The position numbers and the translations under genes are program-made. From positions 141,971-205,970 of the forward strand of contig NZ_MOMB01000046.1 of NCBI RefSeq assembly GCF_002752165.1: DNA of 64,000 nucleotides. The letters are read 5' to 3'. Origin of the DNA: Erwinia sp. OLFS4 (GTDB lineage Bacteria > Pseudomonadota > Gammaproteobacteria > Enterobacterales > Enterobacteriaceae). Shown here in pieces: positions 56,947-64,000 of the stretch (within the stretch, counting starts at the first letter, position 1; every line of letters begins with the position of its first letter). The notes beneath the pieces were generated by a model, which ran no database searches, was not told the DNA's origin, and saw nothing but the letters and a program-made list of their open reading frames with translations.

Positions 56947-57807
56947 TTATAATAAGACAAGCGCGCAGCTGTCTTCGTTTTTCCACGTCAGAAAGCCCTT
57001 CACGCTGTCATAACTGACGGTATTTGAGTTACCCGATTCAATAGCGATCAGTTTCACGGGCAATGCAATATCAGTAAGCGCTACGGCACCCATATTTCCT
57101 TGCGTAGTCGCAGGGCCGGACGGGACCGCCGCGGGGGTATAAGTGAACGAGGTAGTAGTGGGCGCTGACAAAACGATCACAGTACCGTTGTACGCTTCAG
57201 GGGCCACACCGCTTATTTTTACGTACTGGCCTGCTACCAGTCCGTGAGCGGATGCCGTAGTCGCTTTAGCAACGCCATCTTCATAGCTAATCGCCGTTGT
57301 AGCGATATCAGCGCCCGAAAATCCGGCAGATGCTGCGGTTGTCAGCTGACTGTTAACAAAATCCCACGCCAGCGGCGTTTTTACCGATGCCCCGGATGTA
57401 CCCAGCGCGACCACTTCCGGAGAAGCTTTTAGCGGTACGCGCATATTCGAGCCAAGACGATAGTAAGAAACGCTCATGCCTGACGCATACAGCGGCACTG
57501 GAGACTGAGGCGTGGTAAGCCCGTTATGTGCCTGGTTGAATACCGTGAAACCTTCAATTCCCGACAGAGATACCGCTCTGCGAATTGTTGATCCGCGTGG
57601 GCTGGAATTCGTTCCGGGCAAATTCTCGGCAACGGGTAGACCGCCCCACAGCGGCTGTGTCTCGTTTTCCGCTACCGTTCCCGCTGCAAGATTGAAGCGG
57701 TTTGCGGGGTCGTCCAGCGCCACGCCCTGGATGTACCCATCTGACTGAACACCGAATGAACCGAGGGCGTTAGTCGTCGCCATCGGATTAAGAGATAAAC
57801 TTGCCAT
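56947..57807 (-). CDS. Capsid decoration/cement-type structural protein
   Basis: 286 residues between protease/scaffold and major capsid, where decoration proteins lie. The first 165 residues resemble structural cement proteins (GYIQGVALDDPANRFNLAAG, VSYYRLGSNMRVPLKAS). About 170–240 is the small beta module (DGVAKATTASAHGLVAGQYV, EAYNGTVIVLSAPTTTSFTY) shared with the sheath and J-like proteins. Function by context. Confidence 0.65.
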   Translation of the reverse strand: MASLSLNPMATTNALGSFGVQSDGYIQGVALDDPANRFNLAAGTVAENETQPLWGGLPVAENLPGTNSSPRGSTIRRAVSLSGIEGFTVFNQAHNGLTTPQSPVPLYASGMSVSYYRLGSNMRVPLKASPEVVALGTSGASVKTPLAWDFVNSQLTTAASAGFSGADIATTAISYEDGVAKATTASAHGLVAGQYVKISGVAPEAYNGTVIVLSAPTTTSFTYTPAAVPSGPATTQGNMGAVALTDIALPVKLIAIESGNSNTVSYDSVKGFLTWKNEDSCALVLL

Positions 57808-57819
57808 TAATTACTCCTT

Positions 57820-58539
57820 TTAAGCCTGGTTATTAAATCCGGTGACCTGACGCTTACCCGCTTTGAAGGGTGCCCATGCTGCTGACGGATCGCCCTCAAA
57901 CGTACTAATCTGACGTCCTGTTGCATCTGCGCGTTTTATTTCGCGCAGGGTTCCGGGCGAGACCGACAAACTCGCTGATTTCTGCGCATCGGCGTAGATC
58001 TGCTTCTCAGCAAATCCCAGCAGCGCGGAATCGGCGATTGACGATAAATCCACGGCTTTAAAATCAGGGGAATGCTCCTGTAGTTGCACCATCAGCCGCC
58101 TGCGGTAAGCCAGCGGTTTTTCCCCGGATAGCGGGATCGGTGCGCGCTTCCCGAAACCTGAAAACACGCTATCGGCTTTTACCTGTGCGTCAGCCACTTC
58201 GTTACGCTCGGAGTCGCTTAGCTCAGTCGGAATGCGTGCGCGTAACTCCGCGATCTCATTGCGAAGCTGAGAATCTGCTTTTTCTTTTGCCAGGCGTTCA
58301 GCCTCTTCAGCATCTGCCTTTTCTTTGGCCTCCGCGTCGGCTTTTTCCTTGGCGCCCTTCTCTTCTGCGTCGGCCTTGGCTTCTTCTGCTTCTTTCGCCT
58401 CAGAATCAGCTTTTTCCGCTTTCTCTTCCTTTTCTTTCGCTTCTGCATCGGCTTTGGCTTTTTCGGCCTCCGCATCGGCTTTCGCTTCGCGTGCGTCCAT
58501 GCACTTATTAAACATCTCTACAAACTTTTCCTCGTCCAT
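57820..58539 (-). CDS. Possible nested scaffold protein (internal start in the protease gene)
   Basis: In-frame ATG at codon 300 of the protease gene with GAGG 8 bases upstream (58548–58551). Translation from here would give a 239-residue protein consisting of the coiled coil and the C-terminal domain only. This is the arrangement of lambda Nu3 inside gene C. Start and ribosome binding site are seen; use is inferred. Confidence 0.45.
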   Translation of the reverse strand: MDEEKFVEMFNKCMDAREAKADAEAEKAKADAEAKEKEEKAEKADSEAKEAEEAKADAEEKGAKEKADAEAKEKADAEEAERLAKEKADSQLRNEIAELRARIPTELSDSERNEVADAQVKADSVFSGFGKRAPIPLSGEKPLAYRRRLMVQLQEHSPDFKAVDLSSIADSALLGFAEKQIYADAQKSASLSVSPGTLREIKRADATGRQISTFEGDPSAAWAPFKAGKRQVTGFNNQA

Positions 58540-59436
58540 TTTTTCAGCCTCATTTGGAATGGAATCAGATTTAACACCAGTAGGGGCCAGGAGTTTGTCC
58601 CACACCCCCTGTTCACAAATTGCAACGTGGTCGAGCAGCTCAGGGGATGGCTCCACCAGTAGAGGCTGACCGTCGATCTCAATGATTGAATCGGGCACCT
58701 CAACAAATTTGACGGTTGGGGAGGTGCTTAATTGCCGGGTCGCCATAATTTCGGCAGCCTCGGCGTCGTATACGCGCGCAATGGCCCACACCTCGCCATT
58801 ATCAGCAACCCAGCTGTTGGTCAGGGTGCCGATAACGCGTTTTGCGAACTCATCACTATCGAGCGTATTTTTCTCGGGGTGCAGCCAGATTAGAGGTAAC
58901 CCGGCCACACGCTGGAGAAATTCGGGGGTGAGATAGTCATCCGGATTGCGGAAGGTCATCTGTTGGTCTGCGGAGCGCCAGGTAACCCCTGTTCCTGTCA
59001 CCCGGATGGCGAACATCCACATGTTGATAAAATACTGCGGGCTGCTTAATGTTCCGTCAGCGATAAGCGCGGCCACTTCGGTTTCGTTGAGCGATTGCTC
59101 TGACAAAACCTCTGCAAAGGGCTGATGCAACGGCTTCGGCAAATCGTCAATATGAAACCATCCAGCGCCAAGCGACTCGTCGTTAATTACTGCGTCAAAC
59201 TGATCGGGCACGGTGGCGCGCAGCGTGAGATAATCACCGGAAACACTTTCCGGTGTCAGCGGGCCGTCGTACTGATAGCCCACTTTCTCCTGTACTTCTC
59301 GCCGTGCTGCGTCTACAGCAAGCTCACCCGGCGCAACGTCGCCGCCGGGTATGCACCACATTCCATCGTCTGAGCGCTGGATCAGGAAGACGAACTCACC
59401 TTGACGAAACATTATCCCGCTACCAGAAATAGCCAC
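57820..59436 (-). CDS. Nudix-fused prohead protease (DUF2213-like) with scaffold region
   Basis: 538 residues in three parts. Residues 1–105 are a Nudix domain with box [20 protein letters not shown] then KVGY (about 31–54); the position equivalent to MutT Glu57 is Lys51, removing one Mg ligand. Residues about 130–290 look like a DUF2213 prohead protease ([44 protein letters not shown]). Residues 300–395 are a long Ala/Lys/Glu coiled coil encoded by degenerate repeats, like a capsid scaffold. An internal ATG begins that last part. Confidence 0.8.
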   Translation of the reverse strand: MAISGSGIMFRQGEFVFLIQRSDDGMWCIPGGDVAPGELAVDAARREVQEKVGYQYDGPLTPESVSGDYLTLRATVPDQFDAVINDESLGAGWFHIDDLPKPLHQPFAEVLSEQSLNETEVAALIADGTLSSPQYFINMWMFAIRVTGTGVTWRSADQQMTFRNPDDYLTPEFLQRVAGLPLIWLHPEKNTLDSDEFAKRVIGTLTNSWVADNGEVWAIARVYDAEAAEIMATRQLSTSPTVKFVEVPDSIIEIDGQPLLVEPSPELLDHVAICEQGVWDKLLAPTGVKSDSIPNEAEKMDEEKFVEMFNKCMDAREAKADAEAEKAKADAEAKEKEEKAEKADSEAKEAEEAKADAEEKGAKEKADAEAKEKADAEEAERLAKEKADSQLRNEIAELRARIPTELSDSERNEVADAQVKADSVFSGFGKRAPIPLSGEKPLAYRRRLMVQLQEHSPDFKAVDLSSIADSALLGFAEKQIYADAQKSASLSVSPGTLREIKRADATGRQISTFEGDPSAAWAPFKAGKRQVTGFNNQA

Positions 59437-59448
59437 GGATTAATGCTC

Positions 59449-60270
59449 CTATGCTGCTTTTAAGGACTCCAGAAATTGCTTACCTTTTTTAGTCAGCATT
59501 TCTTGAGGGATACTGCGAAGGTTGTAGATGTAGGTAACGTAACAGCGGCAAAAAACCTCTTCACCTGGCTGGGTAATTTCATCCAGATAGCCCGCATTGC
59601 CGGGTTTGATATAGCCTTTTTTCTGCGCCCAGTTGCCGCGGATAAGATATGTGAGCTGGTCCCGCTCTTTGTGGTCCCGCCGGTAGTCATATCCGGGTTG
59701 TCGCCAGTGGCTGTGCCAGACCGCGGCAATTGCGTTATTATCTGTTGCGATGACGTTATCGATATTAGCTATCAGCTTGTGATTTTGATCAATCATCACC
59801 CGACGCGCTTCAAAATCGACCTGCTCTGCACTCTTTTGGATGTGCTCTGCCGTTTTTAACATCGCGCCTTGTACGCCGCGTAACGCTATCGAATCCGCGC
59901 TGGGGATGCTGCTGGCCCATCCGCTGAACCGCGAGAGCGTCGTAGCAATCGCTTTTTGTCGGTTAAGCTTTATCAAATCAACGCTTGCCAAAATTCGTCT
60001 GTCCAGCTCTGTCCGAAGTTTCGGCTCGATATAGTTGAGAGTGAAACGGGAAACACCTGGATGGCGTCTCAGCGCTTTAGCGCGGCTGATTTGCATTTCA
60101 TAGGTATGCCGCAGGTGACGTGAAACCCTGTCGAGGAAATCACCCGATGTTTCACCCTCTGCCGCGCCCCTGATAATGCTTTGCCAGCGCTCCAGCTCTT
60201 CCCGCGACGAATAGCCGTTTCGCAGGAAGTATCTGACGGCATCCCTGACTTTTCGGGTAAAAGCTCTCAT
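59449..60270 (-). CDS. Phage head morphogenesis protein (SPP1 gp7 / Mu gpF-like)
   Basis: 273 residues. Helical N-terminal two-thirds and the characteristic C-terminal region with HSHWRQPGYDYRRDHKERDQ and GEEVFCRCYVTYIYNL, the family's CxC motif. These minor head proteins are ejected or bind the portal during assembly. Overlaps the portal gene by four bases. Confidence 0.82.
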   Translation of the reverse strand: MRAFTRKVRDAVRYFLRNGYSSREELERWQSIIRGAAEGETSGDFLDRVSRHLRHTYEMQISRAKALRRHPGVSRFTLNYIEPKLRTELDRRILASVDLIKLNRQKAIATTLSRFSGWASSIPSADSIALRGVQGAMLKTAEHIQKSAEQVDFEARRVMIDQNHKLIANIDNVIATDNNAIAAVWHSHWRQPGYDYRRDHKERDQLTYLIRGNWAQKKGYIKPGNAGYLDEITQPGEEVFCRCYVTYIYNLRSIPQEMLTKKGKQFLESLKAA

Positions 60271-61682
60271 AGCATCATCCCGCCCCCTGGCTCATTTTGT
60301 ACGGATTGCGCGGGTGGATTGTCCCGTAGCGCATCAAAATCCAGATCAAGGCGTTGCGGGAAAAGATGCTCGTTGGCGTTCGCGTTTTCGCACGCCCACT
60401 CTACCAGCGCCGCGCGGTTACCATCGTCCTGATTAAGCTGCGGTAAAAGCACTTCGAGCATGCTCACGATAGCTTTGAAGCGTATTTCATCTACCTTCAC
60501 TTTTTCGCTTTCAGGCTCTTTAAGAGACGACGGCCAGCGGTATTCAAAGTTGTTGATCCATTTTGAAAAATAGACGCTGTATGTGTCCTCAATCTCTGTA
60601 AAATCCGCACGCAGGGAACGGAAAAATTCTATGCTCCAAGCGCGATATTGGCACACCCTGACGAAAAAATCGTAAAGCGGCTCCAGCCAGCCCCGGATAT
60701 TATCAATGTATACCGCGACAGATCGCGCGTCCTCCGTACCCTCTCCGTAGCCCTGCGCAAATGTCTCTGAGTTCAGAATGATGGCTGGCATATCTGCTGA
60801 AGCGGCGATATTTTCAAGTATATGATTGCGTGCGGAGTCCAGCGGTTTTTCAAGATTGCTCAAATCAATGGATTCAATACTGTCCTGCATCCCAATTTGC
60901 AGTACTTCGCCGGTTTTTCCCCGCTTAAGCATATGACGCTTAATGCCGTTTAGCTTTTGCATCACACTGTTTGCTATAGAACTTTGATTCTGAATTTTTG
61001 TCACCAGCAGCCCACCTTTTGCGGCTACCATGTCGTCTGTGCGCATTGTCTGTATAAAAGACTTGAGCGCGTATAATGCGCGCTGATAGACGCTGCGACC
61101 GCTGAAACCGAAAGCCGCAGCGTTGTACGCTAAATAAATTGGATCTTCGTTCTGCACAACCACACAGCGCGATTTATGATACGGTTTCCCCGCGACTCTG
61201 ATGCCCTCGACACGCTGAAAGTCCAGCGCATTGGGGTCCTGATTCAGCACGATGCTGCCCGCGGTGTTAAGCGGATCAAGAACGTTAAAACTCACGTTAT
61301 GCTTGTACAGCGTGCGATAGTCCAGCGACTCGTCCGGCGACTGATTATCCACAAGCATCGCCACGGCTGAAACGCCGTAAATTCGGGCGATACGCGCAGC
61401 ATTAGCGATGTGCCGGTTGGCATTAAGGGCTTTCCATTCTCTTTCAAACGCATCACGCAGACGCTGCTCAAGTCCAAACGCTTGCGCGATATGCACGGCC
61501 CTGGGTTCGTTCATAGCCATTTTGACCGGACGGTCCACCATTTTCCCGCCCAGGGGGTGATAGAGATAGATAGTCTTACACGTCTGATAACCAGCAGTTA
61601 TTCCGGGCTGAATATCGTCGCTTTCCAGAAGCTTAATCAGCTCCGTCGAGTCGCTGCCGAACGCGAAATCATCTTCGTACAT
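60267..61682 (-). CDS. Portal protein (DUF1073-like)
   Basis: 471 residues. Dodecameric portal at the unique capsid vertex, through which DNA is packaged. DUF1073 pattern: ITAGYQTCKTIYLYHPLGGK, VQNEDPIYLAYNAAAFGFSG, ASADMPAIILNSETFAQGYG, and a long helical C terminus. Located between large terminase and the morphogenesis gene. Confidence 0.85.
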   Translation of the reverse strand: MYEDDFAFGSDSTELIKLLESDDIQPGITAGYQTCKTIYLYHPLGGKMVDRPVKMAMNEPRAVHIAQAFGLEQRLRDAFEREWKALNANRHIANAARIARIYGVSAVAMLVDNQSPDESLDYRTLYKHNVSFNVLDPLNTAGSIVLNQDPNALDFQRVEGIRVAGKPYHKSRCVVVQNEDPIYLAYNAAAFGFSGRSVYQRALYALKSFIQTMRTDDMVAAKGGLLVTKIQNQSSIANSVMQKLNGIKRHMLKRGKTGEVLQIGMQDSIESIDLSNLEKPLDSARNHILENIAASADMPAIILNSETFAQGYGEGTEDARSVAVYIDNIRGWLEPLYDFFVRVCQYRAWSIEFFRSLRADFTEIEDTYSVYFSKWINNFEYRWPSSLKEPESEKVKVDEIRFKAIVSMLEVLLPQLNQDDGNRAALVEWACENANANEHLFPQRLDLDFDALRDNPPAQSVQNEPGGGMML

Positions 61683-61694
61683 AAGTAGGTCCCG

Positions 61695-62966
61695 TCAGAA
61701 GCCCTCGCCGTTACCGAGGCCGAGTGTTACACCGTAGTTGAAACAGTCGAACAGATCATCGTCCTGATTAGCTTCACCAATGATGAACTGCAAGACCTGC
61801 GTTAACAGATGATTTTTCTTCGACTGCTTATATTCTGATATTTTTTCGTAAGCGTATTTAGATACGCGTACTTTTCCCGATGCCACGTAGCCAGATATGT
61901 TTATTGCGCGTGACTCTTTAGACAGTGCAGTTAAACCGCTGTCAATCGGATGGACGTTCCAGCCTTCGTTAGCGCCCTGCTGAAGCAAAGTAATACCCGT
62001 GGCTTTATCTTCGATAAACAAACCCGTACAACCCATTCGCGCCAGGCATATCTCAGCGAGATGTTTTGTTTTATTCACCCACTGCGGAACAACGTCTTTC
62101 AGAAAATAGCCGTCTATCTGAATGATGTCCCAGTCTAAAATTATCAGATGTGGGGTCGGATAATTGATAATCGCAAACCAGATACACGCCGAGCCGTCGT
62201 TATTAATATCGCCTTTTTGAGCGCAATCCACGACGCCATACACGGTATCGCAGTGCGCCGGATAATCCACCGGTTCACCATTTTCAAGCAGCCAGTCAAG
62301 CTTAAAGAAATTTTGGCCGCGCCAGTCGACAAACTCGGCTAAATATTCCTGCTGAACGACAAGCGGGGGCTTGCCTGCGACAATTTGCGCGTACGCAGAC
62401 GGTTTAATTTGGGGATTAGCAGTAGTAGGTACGTGATGCTCTTCCCACCCCAGTGCTTTATCGTTACACGCCTGATAAAAGAAATTTTCATCGTCTACGC
62501 CTTTCGGCGTACCGGCCATGACTGCATCGCCGTCGTAATCAAGCAGGGTCGGTTCAATGGCTTGCTCCCAAATGTCCCGCATTCCTTTTTTAACCAGCGA
62601 TGCTTCATCAATGATTATTTTATGATATTTGCGGGAGCGTCCGGCGTCCGGGTTGTCCAGCGTCCAGAACTCTACCTGCCCGCCGCCGATCAGCTCGATA
62701 ATCATATCGGTTTTGCTCGCGCTGACTGTCACCGGCTTTAAAAGGTTGCGTATCGTCTTGTAAGAGGGAAGCAGGATTTTATAAGAGGGCGCGAACCAAC
62801 CCACCCGCATGCGGTGCGCTGACCAGTTTCCTGCGCACTGTTCGAGCATTGTTGTTTTACCGAAGCGACGCCCCGCGCGGATCACTTTACGTTTTGCCGG
62901 AGTACGGTAAATACTTTTCTGTCTGCTGTGAAATGGCAGAAATTCTATAGTATGTTCAGTCGCCAT
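61695..62966 (-). CDS. Terminase large subunit
   Basis: 423 residues. DNA-packaging motor: ATPase domain with Walker [12 protein letters not shown] near residue 32, Walker [14 protein letters not shown] near 118 and coupling motif VMAGTPKG near 152; the nuclease domain has acidic motifs in [18 protein letters not shown] near 245 and in FIEDKATG near 335. Shares 11 bases with the small-subunit gene. Confidence 0.93.
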   Translation of the reverse strand: MATEHTIEFLPFHSRQKSIYRTPAKRKVIRAGRRFGKTTMLEQCAGNWSAHRMRVGWFAPSYKILLPSYKTIRNLLKPVTVSASKTDMIIELIGGGQVEFWTLDNPDAGRSRKYHKIIIDEASLVKKGMRDIWEQAIEPTLLDYDGDAVMAGTPKGVDDENFFYQACNDKALGWEEHHVPTTANPQIKPSAYAQIVAGKPPLVVQQEYLAEFVDWRGQNFFKLDWLLENGEPVDYPAHCDTVYGVVDCAQKGDINNDGSACIWFAIINYPTPHLIILDWDIIQIDGYFLKDVVPQWVNKTKHLAEICLARMGCTGLFIEDKATGITLLQQGANEGWNVHPIDSGLTALSKESRAINISGYVASGKVRVSKYAYEKISEYKQSKKNHLLTQVLQFIIGEANQDDDLFDCFNYGVTLGLGNGEGF

Positions 62967-63498
62967 CTGGGGAGTTAACCAGTTTGATGATTACGCCATT
63001 CGAGCCGTCCGCGCCTGTAATCTCATTTTTAACGCTATCTTTAAATGCCTGAACGGTCACATGCTTGCCCAGCAGCTCAAGGTTTTTAACTTTGTCAGGC
63101 CACTTTATCTTTTTGAGGACGCCGACCATTTCGCGATCTTCCCCACGACCTTCAAATATTTCAGCCAAATCAAACCCACTTAAATATCGACGCCAGACTA
63201 AGGGCCATTCACTAATCGGTTTTATAGTCATATCTTCATTTAAAATATCCAGAGCATCCATCTGGTCGATTTCAAACAAGCGCATTAATACATAGTTGGC
63301 ATCTATACCTAATTGTTCAATCCGTTTTTGTTTAAGCTGTTTAATACACTCAATTACTGCGGCTTCCGTTAGTAAACGCGCACCTATGCTATAGGCAGTC
63401 CTCGCACTGTAACCCGCGCGAATAGCCGCTTGTGTTGCATTCAGATCAAGAATGTACTCACGGCAGAACAGCTTTTTTTTGCCGTTTAGTCCTGCCAT
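62956..63498 (-). CDS. Terminase small subunit
   Basis: 180 residues from ATG 63498 (GGAA upstream); the frame to 63534 would overlap Rz. The N-terminal helix-turn-helix ([20 protein letters not shown], then [13 protein letters not shown]) is typical of Terminase_2 small subunits, which recognise the packaging site. Immediately upstream of the large subunit. Confidence 0.88.
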   Translation of the reverse strand: MAGLNGKKKLFCREYILDLNATQAAIRAGYSARTAYSIGARLLTEAAVIECIKQLKQKRIEQLGIDANYVLMRLFEIDQMDALDILNEDMTIKPISEWPLVWRRYLSGFDLAEIFEGRGEDREMVGVLKKIKWPDKVKNLELLGKHVTVQAFKDSVKNEITGADGSNGVIIKLVNSPDGD

Positions 63499-63512
63499 AA
63501 AATAGTTTTCCT

Positions 63513-63995
63513 CTAATCTTTCGGGGCAAGACATACCGTTCGGATATAATCCTGCAACCCCGCTATTTGGCTTCGGGCAATTTCGATTCTCTTTCTGAGA
63601 GTGAAATAATCCCGTTGAGCGGTGTCATTAAGTCCGGCGCGGCTTGCATCATCCAGGCCGCTGGCGGTGGTGAGACTGGGCACGGATTTGCAACTGGCGT
63701 TGACGCGCAGCCGCTGGTTACCAGCGATAACACTACGCTCAAGCTGATCGATAGTAGCCTTGGCATCTGTTAGCTCTCTTGTGTATTTAGCATCAATATC
63801 CGCCACAACGCGCTGTTTGGCCTGCATATCAACGATGGTTTTTTGTCTGGTCTCTGCCAGTTGTGCGAACTCACGCTGCTTGTCGAGGGCGTGGTGGTAG
63901 CTGTCGCGATAGTAGAATGCCAACCGGCCCGCAACGACGATCCCAACGACCAGTATTCCGACAGCCATAGTTCGCCAACTGAATGCGATATTCAT
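63513..63995 (-). CDS. Inner-membrane spanin (Rz-like)
   Basis: 160 residues. One N-terminal membrane anchor ([18 protein letters not shown]) and a periplasmic coiled coil, the Rz pattern: with Rz1 it fuses inner and outer membranes in the last step of lysis. Rz1 is nested inside in another frame. Holin and endolysin genes are expected just beyond the right edge. Confidence 0.85.
   Translation of the reverse strand: MNIAFSWRTMAVGILVVGIVVAGRLAFYYRDSYHHALDKQREFAQLAETRQKTIVDMQAKQRVVADIDAKYTRELTDAKATIDQLERSVIAGNQRLRVNASCKSVPSLTTASGLDDASRAGLNDTAQRDYFTLRKRIEIARSQIAGLQDYIRTVCLAPKD
63563..63766 (-). CDS. Outer-membrane spanin (Rz1-like lipoprotein), nested in Rz
   Basis: 67 residues in a different frame, entirely inside the Rz gene. 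Lipoprotein signal with lipobox TSGC (Cys20), then a short Pro-rich mature part ([12 protein letters not shown]), the two hallmarks of Rz1. Nested Rz/Rz1 is as in lambda. Confidence 0.85.
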   Translation of the reverse strand: MPRLLSISLSVVLSLVTSGCASTPVANPCPVSPPPAAWMMQAAPDLMTPLNGIISLSERESKLPEAK

Positions 63996-64000
63996 CGCAG

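Noticed and set aside
58200..58520. Possible tandem-repeat or CRISPR-like array
   Set aside because: The repetition is degenerate codon-level repeats for a Lys/Ala/Glu coiled coil; there are no regular spacers.
58140..58669. Plus-strand Leu- and Ala-rich frames opposite the coiled-coil region
   Set aside because: Frame shadows of the GCx-repeat coding region of the protease-scaffold gene.

Overview
The window is one strand of an Enterobacterales chromosome, most likely Erwiniaceae (Erwinia/Pantoea-like). This rests on near-complete synteny with the E. coli nagBACD–asnB–tRNA–ubiF–miaB–lnt–glt–leuS–mrd–dacA–lip–cspE–pagP region and on recalled protein resemblance, not on a database search. Genes of that block that E. 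coli carries (for example cobC between nadD and rsfS) are absent.

Bases 1–37,200 are core chromosome. In order they hold amino-sugar use (nagA, nagC, nagD), asparagine synthase B, a six-gene tRNA cluster (Met-Leu-Gln-Met-Gln-Gln), ubiquinone hydroxylase ubiF (minus strand), tRNA modification (miaB), the ybeZ-ybeY-corC-lnt cluster, the glutamate/aspartate ABC transporter gltIJKL (with a SroC-like sRNA locus and a GcvB-type target), ybeL, leuS-lptE-holA-nadD, rsfS-rlmH-mrdA-mrdB-rlpA-dacA (ribosome silencing, rRNA methylation and the rod-shape peptidoglycan machinery), ybeD-lipB-lipA, cspE and pagP. Then come small or less known genes: a zinc-ribbon miniprotein, a YohP-like 27-residue membrane protein, an 82-residue orphan and a ParB-like/transmembrane protein. 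Gluconate permease gntT follows, with a near-perfect GntR operator, and an RcnB-family gene.

Bases about 37,250–39,960 are a small AT-rich integrated element: an AlpA-type regulator, a DUF6387-like gene and a P4-type integrase, the last two overlapping by ATGA. At 39,963–40,008 sits the 3' part of a tRNA-Arg(UCU) gene without its 5' half. It separates this integrase from a second, divergent one that starts a prophage.

Bases 40,149–64,000 are the left part of a contractile-tailed (myovirus-type) prophage. After the integrase come a P63C gene remnant flanked by IS200/IS605-like hairpins and an AT-rich acyltransferase cargo gene. The late operon is all on the minus strand. Read from 64,000 leftwards it encodes Rz/Rz1 spanins, small and large terminase, portal, head morphogenesis protein, a Nudix/DUF2213 protease-scaffold protein, a decoration protein, major capsid, connector proteins, DUF3383 sheath, DUF3277 tube, tail assembly chaperone with a programmed -1 frameshift, tape measure, baseplate hub, spike, wedge, J-like and I-like proteins, and a tail fibre. 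Replication, repressor, holin and endolysin genes and the right attachment site must lie beyond 64,000.

The most interesting items are the frameshift (slippery run at 51,330–51,336), a Nu3-like nested scaffold start at 58,539, a degenerate Nudix domain on the capsid protease, one small beta module reused in three virion proteins, and the tRNA-Arg fragment between two integrases.
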